A stretch of 64,000 nucleotides of DNA from NCBI RefSeq assembly GCF_001639145.1, contig NZ_LROY01000002.1, positions 1,830,501-1,894,500 of the forward strand, read 5' to 3'. This DNA is from Microbulbifer sp. Q7 (lineage in GTDB: Bacteria; Pseudomonadota; Gammaproteobacteria; Pseudomonadales; Cellvibrionaceae). The notes beneath the pieces were generated by a model that saw only the letters and a list, made by a program, of their open reading frames with translations, did no database searches and was not told the origin of the DNA. This document shows, piece by piece, positions 58,671 through 64,000 of the stretch. Both the position numbers and the translations under genes were made by a program. Each line of letters opens with the position of its first letter. Positions within the stretch are counted from its first letter, which is position 1.

Positions 58671-59018
58671 CTACCCGCGCGCCGGCATGAAATACCAACC
58701 CCCAAGCAATAAAACCATCCCGAGCAGTACACCCACCCAATGAAAAATCAAATGGAACCGGGCCCTACCGCTCAACCCTGAAAAAACCTTTTCCACACCG
58801 AACTTCTCTGCGCGCCGATGACTAATGCAAAAATGCCCCCAGTGCATGAATCGACTCGCGGCAAATAAAAACCCGCCATCAAAGGTTTCCCCATCTATGT
58901 TTTTGGATATCCCGGGATAGTACTTGCGATAAATATAAATCGCATTCACCAAAACAAGCAGAAACACGAGGAGAAATCCCCCCCCAAAGAAGAGTATCGA
59001 TATCTGGTCTATCGTCAT
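58671..59018 (-). CDS. Small membrane protein, candidate immunity protein 1
   Basis: 115 residues with an N-terminal helix (about 7-28, ILFFGGGFLLVFLLVLVNAI) and a C-terminal helix (about 90-110). The middle has RFMHWGHFCISHRRAEKFGV. Its ATG overlaps the toxin-like gene stop by four bases (59015-59018), so they are coupled. It is homologous to the protein at 60400 but clearly diverged, as expected of immunity proteins matched to diverged effectors. No named family recognised; the role is inferred from organisation. Confidence 0.7.
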   Translation of the reverse strand: MTIDQISILFFGGGFLLVFLLVLVNAIYIYRKYYPGISKNIDGETFDGGFLFAASRFMHWGHFCISHRRAEKFGVEKVFSGLSGRARFHLIFHWVGVLLGMVLLLGGWYFMPARG

Positions 59019-60037
59019 TGGGCGCTCACCTCGTAAATCACTTGACCGGTGGCCTCGCCGAGGTCTCCACCGTACTTGGAGCCTCCGTATGAAGCGGCAG
59101 CCCCAACCACAACAGCGCACCACAAAAGACTGGTACCAGCAGTTTCAAGGCCAAATAGCAGATTACAAGTTGCATATGCAGCTGCAGAACCCGTAAGCAT
59201 GCCACCCCCAATACTACCGGCAACCTTCCCGGTCTCCGTAAACTTGATCTTGCTACATCTTGCAGAGTCAGGATTCGAAGTACACACCTCAGCGATATTG
59301 GCGACTCCCCCGAAAACTTCCACACCAATAGCTACATATCCCAGCCTCGAGAAAGTTTTACTAGTGCGGACAAGTGCCTGATAGTTTTTTCTCAACTGAT
59401 CAACCGGCGTCACTTGCCCACTAGCCTTCCACTGGTGAAGCACTGATTTACTGCTCAGCCCCAGCTGCCTCTTAACCCCAGTAGCAGCTGCCGAGCTACC
59501 AAATAGCTCACGGCGAACCATTCCATTCACCGCCTGATCCAGCTGGGTAAAAAGCGCACGTCGCTGCGCAAAGAAGTGGTTAGAGTTCAGGTGCCCATGG
59601 GTTCGGTAGCTGGATTGGTACAAGCGGTCCATCTGGTCCAGCAGGTTTTCGACCAGCTTGGTTTTTTGGGAAAAGTAGCCATTGGCCCACCCATACATCG
59701 GTGATGTATAGCTCGCCACATCACTCAAGAATGCATAGTTTTTCGCCAGAACCTTCTTCTCTTGTTCGCTCATCGCCCGTAGCTCAGACTCGTGAACCCG
59801 AACGGCCTCCTGCATCACCACCTCCCATTTTTGGCAGGCTGCACTATCTGGCGGGGTAATAATGACTACTTGCCCCGGGCGCACAGCACCACCCACAAGA
59901 TGTGAATTGACACTTAAAAAATGTTGTTTCGCAGAAGTGGCCGAATGACCATAAATCGCCGCAAGGACTTGATCAGTGCTGTAGTGACCATCGGCAATAA
60001 AGAAGAGCGCATCTTCAGGGAAACTTTCCTTTTCCAT
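59015..60037 (-). CDS. LysM-like, membrane-active candidate toxin 1
   Basis: 340 residues. The N-terminus (about 8-60, IADGHYSTDQVLAAIYGH.. to VRPGQVVIIT) resembles a LysM unit. A helical region follows (about 70-205) that is nearly identical to the second copy at 60747. The C-terminal third (about 215-340) has Gly/Ala-rich hydrophobic helices (GSIGGGMLTGSAAAYATCNL) and is diverged from the other copy. A conserved front with a variable membrane-active tail, plus a coupled small membrane partner, points to an interbacterial pore-forming toxin. The delivery route is unknown and no PAAR/VgrG lies nearby. Confidence 0.7.
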   Translation of the reverse strand: MEKESFPEDALFFIADGHYSTDQVLAAIYGHSATSAKQHFLSVNSHLVGGAVRPGQVVIITPPDSAACQKWEVVMQEAVRVHESELRAMSEQEKKVLAKNYAFLSDVASYTSPMYGWANGYFSQKTKLVENLLDQMDRLYQSSYRTHGHLNSNHFFAQRRALFTQLDQAVNGMVRRELFGSSAAATGVKRQLGLSSKSVLHQWKASGQVTPVDQLRKNYQALVRTSKTFSRLGYVAIGVEVFGGVANIAEVCTSNPDSARCSKIKFTETGKVAGSIGGGMLTGSAAAYATCNLLFGLETAGTSLLWCAVVVGAAASYGGSKYGGDLGEATGQVIYEVSAQ

Positions 60038-60148
60038 AACATGCTGTCCGTAATCCTGTTAGTCGCAGCAGAATACAGAAGAAATCAGGACTTGAAAAAT
60101 TGGTACGTTTGTCACGGTTTCCAAAACTGCCAGAAAGAACTGTGCAGC

Positions 60149-60319
60149 TTCAAGAGCTACGAATTCACCGTCAACCACCCGCTCGACCTGGCACTGGTGG
60201 CCGCCATGAACGCCGACGGGGTATTCACCGACGAGCCGCAACTAATCATGGATTACAACGCAGAGAAAACCGGGGAAATGCTGGCCCAGCAGATTGAGCC
60301 GATGGGGAAGTGCAATTAG
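60149..60319 (+). pseudogene. Duplicated 3' end of the glycerophosphodiesterase gene, copy 2
   Basis: Encodes the last 56 residues of the GDPD (FKSYEFTVNHPLDLALVAAM.. to PMGKCN) with few differences. The catalytic N-terminal part is missing, and the upstream in-frame sequence is the promoter region of the toxin gene, so no functional enzyme is made. It ends in the same GGCGGGTTGGAAC boundary as the original. Confidence 0.8.
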
Positions 60320-60399
60320 GCGGGTTGGAACAGACAGCGAGCCGCCAACAATCAAGCAGGTAAATGGCACACTGAAACCATGTGCTTTGCCCCTCAGCA

Positions 60400-60750
60400 C
60401 TAACCATCACCTCGAAACTCCAGCCAGCCCCAAGTCAACAGCATTACCAGCCCCAAAAAAATAAACACGGACCAGTGAAATATTAACTGCGCACGTGCCA
60501 TCTTCGGCAATTCCGAAAAGTAGGTATCAACCCCAAAACGCTTGGCACGCTTTTCACTCAGGCAAAAGTGTCCCCAGTGCATGAACCTGCTGGCAGAAAG
60601 GATAAACCCGATATCAGTAAACTCGCCGTCAATTTTTCGAGAGAGTGTTTTATAGTATTTACGGTAAAAAACTACCGCATTAACAACCGCCGCAAGAAAA
60701 AGGAAAGCCCCGAGTACATACAAACCCAGCATTACGTGCAGAAAAGTCAA
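60400..60750 (-). CDS. Small membrane protein, candidate immunity protein 2
   Basis: 116 residues, two hydrophobic helices (about 8-28 and 92-110). RFMHWGHFCLSEKRAKRFGV matches copy 1 in the middle segment, while both ends differ strongly. Its start overlaps the second toxin-like gene's stop by four bases, the same coupling as in the first cassette. Inferred to protect against the product of the upstream gene. Confidence 0.7.
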   Translation of the reverse strand: MTFLHVMLGLYVLGAFLFLAAVVNAVVFYRKYYKTLSRKIDGEFTDIGFILSASRFMHWGHFCLSEKRAKRFGVDTYFSELPKMARAQLIFHWSVFIFLGLVMLLTWGWLEFRGDG

Positions 60751-61769
60751 TTCACGGCCCTCTCATAGACAAACTCTCCTAGCACTTCACCGCCCTTACC
60801 GAGCGACTTGGAGCCCACGTAACTACCAGCTGCGCCCACCAAAAGACCACACCAAAGCAAACTTGTCCCGGCAGTTTCCAAGCCAAACAATAAGTTGCAC
60901 GTGCCATACGCAGCCAGGCCACCACCAGCTACCCCTCCCACGACGCTACCTCCCACCTTAAGTGACTCTGTGTACTTTGTCTTCGCACATAGCACCGAAC
61001 CCGAAGCCTGAGTGCACACTCTCTGAATATTGGCGTAGCCACCCACAACTTCGAGACCGATCGCAATATAGCCAAGGCGAGCAAAGTTTTTTGCCGCAGC
61101 TCTCAACTGTACATAACGGCCTGACAACTCAGGAATTCGCCCCGGCTCAACCTGGCTCTTCCATTGGTGCACGGTCGCCTTACTGCTAATTCCCAGCTGT
61201 CTTTTGACCCCAACAGCAGCAGCCGAGCTACCAAATAGCTCACGGCGAACCATTCCATTCACCGCCTGATCCAGCTGGGTAAAAAGCGCACGTCGCTGCG
61301 CAAAGAAGTGGTTAGAGTTCAGGTGCCCATGGGTTCGGTAGCTGGATTGGTACAAGCGGTCCATCTGGTCCAGCAGGTTTTCGACCAGCTTGGTTTTTTG
61401 GGAAAAGTAGCCATTCGCCCACCCATACATCGGTGATGTATAGCTCGCCACATCACTCAAGAATGCATAGTTTTTCGCCAGAACCTTCTTCTCTTGTTCA
61501 CTCATCGCCCGTAGCTCAGACTCGTGAACCCGAACGGCCTCCTGCATCACCACCTCCCATTTCTGGCAGGCTGCACTATCTGGCGAGGTAATGATGACTA
61601 CTTGCCCCGGGCGCACAACACCACCCACAAGATGTGAATTCACACTTAGAAAATGTTGTTTCACAGAAGTGGCCGAATGACCATAAATCGCCGCGAGGAC
61701 TTGATCAGTGCTGTAGTGGCCATCGGCAATAAAGAAGAGCGCATCTTCAGGGAAATTTTCCTTTTCCAT
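60747..61769 (-). CDS. LysM-like, membrane-active candidate toxin 2
   Basis: 340 residues. Residues 1 to about 205 are almost identical to toxin 1 (MEKENFPEDALFFIADGHYS.. to VKRQLGISSK), also at the DNA level. The rest is a diverged homologue: VGGSVVGGVAGGGLAAYGTC replaces the Gly-rich helix of copy 1, yet NLLFGLETAGTSLLWC is shared. The pattern suggests recombination keeping the front identical while the active tail and its immunity partner drift. Confidence 0.7.
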   Translation of the reverse strand: MEKENFPEDALFFIADGHYSTDQVLAAIYGHSATSVKQHFLSVNSHLVGGVVRPGQVVIITSPDSAACQKWEVVMQEAVRVHESELRAMSEQEKKVLAKNYAFLSDVASYTSPMYGWANGYFSQKTKLVENLLDQMDRLYQSSYRTHGHLNSNHFFAQRRALFTQLDQAVNGMVRRELFGSSAAAVGVKRQLGISSKATVHQWKSQVEPGRIPELSGRYVQLRAAAKNFARLGYIAIGLEVVGGYANIQRVCTQASGSVLCAKTKYTESLKVGGSVVGGVAGGGLAAYGTCNLLFGLETAGTSLLWCGLLVGAAGSYVGSKSLGKGGEVLGEFVYERAVN

Positions 61770-61880
61770 AACATGCTGTCCGTAATCCTGTTAGTCGCAG
61801 CAGAATACAGAAGAAATCAGGACTTGAAAAATTGGTACGTTTGTCACGGCTTCCAAAACTGCCAGAAAGAACTGTGCAGC

Positions 61881-62051
61881 TTCAAGAGCTACGTCTTCAC
61901 CGTCAACCACCCGCACGACCTGGCACTGGTAGCCGCCATGAACGCCGACGGGGTATTCACCGACGAGCCGCAACTGATCATGGATTACAACGCGGAGAAA
62001 ACCGGGGAAATGCTGGCCCAGCAGATTGAACCAATGGGGAGGTGTAATTAG
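61881..62051 (+). pseudogene. Duplicated 3' end of the glycerophosphodiesterase gene, copy 3
   Basis: Same 56-codon segment as at 58474 and 60149, closer to the original (FKSYVFTVNHPHDL), with late changes (PMGRCN). Marks the far boundary of the array. Spacing between copies is 1678 and 1732 nt. Confidence 0.8.
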
Positions 62052-62088
62052 GCGGGCCGGAACCGACCCGCCAGAAAATCACGAACGA

Positions 62089-62745
62089 TCAACGCGCATC
62101 CAGCATACCGAGCAGCTGATCCACACTTGGGCGGGTTTTGTAGTCTTGGGAAACATGCGCCCACGACACCGCGCCATCGGTATTCACCAGAAAGATACCC
62201 GGTGCCGCAACTTTGTGATGGTCCTTGCCAGACCAGTCCTCCAGCACGATACCGTAGGTCTTGTACTTCTCGGCGGTGGCATCGTCGATCTCCACCACCA
62301 CATCAAACGCCTCATGGGCCTTGAGCTCAGGGTCAGACAGCACCGGGAACGGGATTTCATAGGTCGCCTTGGCCATGGCACTGGCATCGGGCTTGTCCAC
62401 GCTGATCAGCACCGGCGTCACCCCGCGCTTCTCAAATTCCGGCCAGGCCTCCGCCAGTTGGCGAATCTGCACATTGCAATACGGGCACCAGCCTCCGCGG
62501 TAAAAAACCACCAGAATCAGCGCATCCGCTTTCAACAGGCTCTTTAGAGAGACGGTCTCCCCCTTGTGGGTCAGCACGGAAAAGTCCGCAGGCGTATCCC
62601 CCACCTTCAGACCCGCCTCCACTTTGCCGAGGTCGGCACTATTGGTTTCGGCGAGTTCAGGGAGCTTTTTGGGCAGGGCAATATCTTGGGCAACGGCGCC
62701 AAAGCACCAGAAAGTGAGGAAAACAGCAAGCAGAGTCAACTTCAT
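62089..62745 (-). CDS. Secreted AhpC/TSA-like redoxin
   Basis: 218 residues with a signal peptide (LLAVFLTFWCFGAVAQ). A thioredoxin-fold domain starts near residue 48; VFYRGGWCPYCNVQIRQL has a CPYC active site, and FPVLSDPELKAHEAFDV is peroxiredoxin-like. Located in the periplasm or beyond. It could reduce peroxides or act as a thiol oxidoreductase; the CxxC motif and lack of the classic PxxxTxxC make a disulfide reductase equally likely. Confidence 0.85.
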   Translation of the reverse strand: MKLTLLAVFLTFWCFGAVAQDIALPKKLPELAETNSADLGKVEAGLKVGDTPADFSVLTHKGETVSLKSLLKADALILVVFYRGGWCPYCNVQIRQLAEAWPEFEKRGVTPVLISVDKPDASAMAKATYEIPFPVLSDPELKAHEAFDVVVEIDDATAEKYKTYGIVLEDWSGKDHHKVAAPGIFLVNTDGAVSWAHVSQDYKTRPSVDQLLGMLDAR

Positions 62746-62973
62746 CGAATGGAGTTCCTATTGGCATTATTGGAATCACTAAACAGGCGGAGAGCTTATC
62801 CCCTCCTGAGGTACAAGCTGCCAATCGCACTGCAATTACAGTGCACGACCCTACCCCCTCGCCGTGACAGAGGCAACCAGTAGTGACCACACCGACACTA
62901 ACGAATGCGCTCTGCCCGCGCAGAGCGCTGGAGAAGGATCGGACAAACTGTACAGAATCCCTTCTACACCCGG

Positions 62974-63213
62974 TTAAGGCTGGTGCTGCTTGGCCTTCAG
63001 GTACAGCTGATCTTTCAAGCGCGCACGCTGGGTCTTCAGCTCTTTGAAATGATCATCATCCGTCGCAATCCCCCGCTCCTCCAGCCCACGGATAGCCTTG
63101 TCCAGCTTGTGGTAACTGTCGCGGTCGGTCTTGAACTGGATGCTGTCTTGAATAAGGTGACGGATACTGTCGGCGAGATCGGGGAATTCGGTTTCTAGGG
63201 TACGCATGGTCAT
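62974..63213 (-). CDS. YdcH family protein (DUF465)
   Basis: 79 residues starting MTMRTLETEFPDLADSIRHL, wholly helical, with YHKLDKAIRGLEERG and FKELKTQRARLKDQL. This is the coiled-coil-like DUF465/YdcH pattern. Start chosen at 63213 because GAGGAG lies 9 nt upstream. Function unknown; such proteins are widespread and small. 228 nt separate it from the redoxin gene. Confidence 0.85.
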   Translation of the reverse strand: MTMRTLETEFPDLADSIRHLIQDSIQFKTDRDSYHKLDKAIRGLEERGIATDDDHFKELKTQRARLKDQLYLKAKQHQP

Positions 63214-63299
63214 TGGCTGGAGCTCCTCGTGGGTAGAAGGTGGGTGGAGAGTCACCTAACGATTCTAGTGTCGAAGTTCGCCCAAACCACAGGCCATAC

Positions 63300-63843
63300 G
63301 ACACGGCGAAATCCCGGTAAAGCCAGTCAGTTGACGCCCATGGATGACTCACGGTAGAAGTGACCAAAGATTCCCTCACACCACTCAACAAGTGCACAGG
63401 CGCTCTTGCAGACTCGATATTTAAATGGGAGGGCGCGGCATCCACCTGCCCACCAGCGGTTTCCGCATTTCAATCGGGTTTCAGTGGGCATAACGAGTAA
63501 GGAAGAGATGGCAACTGCCCGCATCAACCACAGTCGCCTTACACCGGCCACGAAAAAGCGGGCCGTCACCGCGCTAAGCGATTGAACCGCTGGGTAAAGC
63601 CGCCGTTAATGTGCGTATTGCGCGAAAGAGATTGCCTTTCAGGGCATGAATTAACAGGTGCTAGGGTTGCCCATCAGGCAATAGGCGTGCGCCTGAATGC
63701 CGAATCACTGATGTGCCTCCGCGAGCGGCGTTAAGAAAAGCGGTGTAACAATCCAAACCGAGGAACGTCTTTTGACGAGTCAAGCCGCGATTCATCACGT
63801 GATACCGGGTTCCAGTGTATCCCAGTCGTAATGGTCTGCTCAT
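63300..63843 (-). pseudogene. Decayed REP-associated tyrosine transposase (RAYT)
   Basis: Reverse strand from 63843: MSRPLRLGYTGTRYHVMNRG is a RAYT start. After AFLNA the frame shifts; the +1 frame reads EAHQ, stop, FGIQAHAYCLMGN, then HINGGFTQRFNRLAR, and another shift gives GDGPLFRGRCKATVVDAG and LTRYAH-stop-NPIE. So the whole HUH-type Y1 transposase can be followed through at least three frame changes and several stops. The His-x-His metal site is lost with the deletion after LMGN. Non-functional. Related enzymes act on REP palindromes. Confidence 0.8.
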
Positions 63844-64000
63844 AGACCAAAATCAAACTGGAATGTTGTTATGTCAAAATTTGACCCCTAGCCCTATTCT
63901 ACTGTTTCTCATACATCATATACGTAAGTACGTGGAGCCAATGCAACCTAAAAACTGACACAAATGAAAGAAGCAGAAAATTGGCGGTCATTTGCAGAAT

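Noticed and set aside
59921..60319. 132-codon plus-strand frame, same construction as above
   Set aside because: Same reasoning; the front is antisense to the toxin gene.
61653..62051. 132-codon plus-strand frame that ends with GDPD residues
   Set aside because: It joins the antisense of the toxin gene start to a copied GDPD 3' end. No RBS, no catalytic domain; treated as a duplicated fragment.

Overview
The window reads as chromosomal DNA of a free-living, probably marine gammaproteobacterium. The gene set (miaB-ybeZ-ybeY-corC-lnt, leuS-lptE-holA, dinG, pgi, pldA, YqcC, DUF1820 and DUF3549 proteins) is typical of Cellvibrionales and relatives. Secreted metallopeptidases, a Xanthomonas/Caulobacter-type TonB receptor and phosphonate catabolism would suit a Microbulbifer-like organism. 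The genus is inference. No rRNA, tRNA or CRISPR array was seen.

Layout. 1-3.4 kb (minus): an envelope trio (ATP-grasp ligase-like protein, inactive transglutaminase with seven membrane helices, retropepsin-like lipoprotein), then a YqcC protein. 3.4-12.4 kb: dinG, a PlsC-like acyltransferase, an NhaC antiporter, a DUF3549 protein, a tiny Cys-rich lipoprotein and pgi. 12.4-20 kb: slipin and long NfeD, an unassigned membrane pair (vWA-like protein plus four-helix coiled-coil protein), and two tandem short M9 (collagenase-family) peptidases. 20-36.7 kb: mostly housekeeping genes (DUF1820, miaB operon, TIGR01777, ElyC-like, YbeL-like, leuS-lptE-holA, aidB-like). 36.9-46.5 kb: a phosphonate-uptake and degradation regulon. 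46.5-57.7 kb: SDR, Orn/Lys/Arg decarboxylase, Nudix, pldA, short NfeD with a QmcA-like protein, GNAT, carbonic anhydrase, a double-rubredoxin reductase fusion and a flavin reductase. 57.8-62.1 kb: a glycerophosphodiesterase gene followed by two toxin-immunity-like cassettes, each bounded by a copy of the phosphodiesterase 3' end. 62-64 kb: a secreted redoxin, a YdcH protein and a decayed REP-associated transposase.

Two systems stand out. First, in the phosphonate locus, a GntR/UTRA regulator, MFS transporter, FAD oxidoreductase, PhnZ-like HD protein, PhnX, TonB receptor and a secreted phosphodiesterase fused to four hemopexin-like repeats are tied together by three copies of one palindrome (TGGTCTAGACCA or one mismatch). 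One copy lies upstream of each outward-facing unit. It looks like a scavenging system that could release aminophosphonates from a polymer or lipid outside the cell. Second, the 1.7-kb tandem array downstream of the phosphodiesterase has near-identical N-terminal halves, diverged membrane-active C-terminal halves and diverged small partner membrane proteins. This is the pattern of polymorphic toxin-immunity pairs.

Intergenic regions hold a family of roughly 100-nt long-armed palindromes. Three share the core CCCAGGGATGGGTTCAC while the arms of one differ completely from the others but remain self-complementary.
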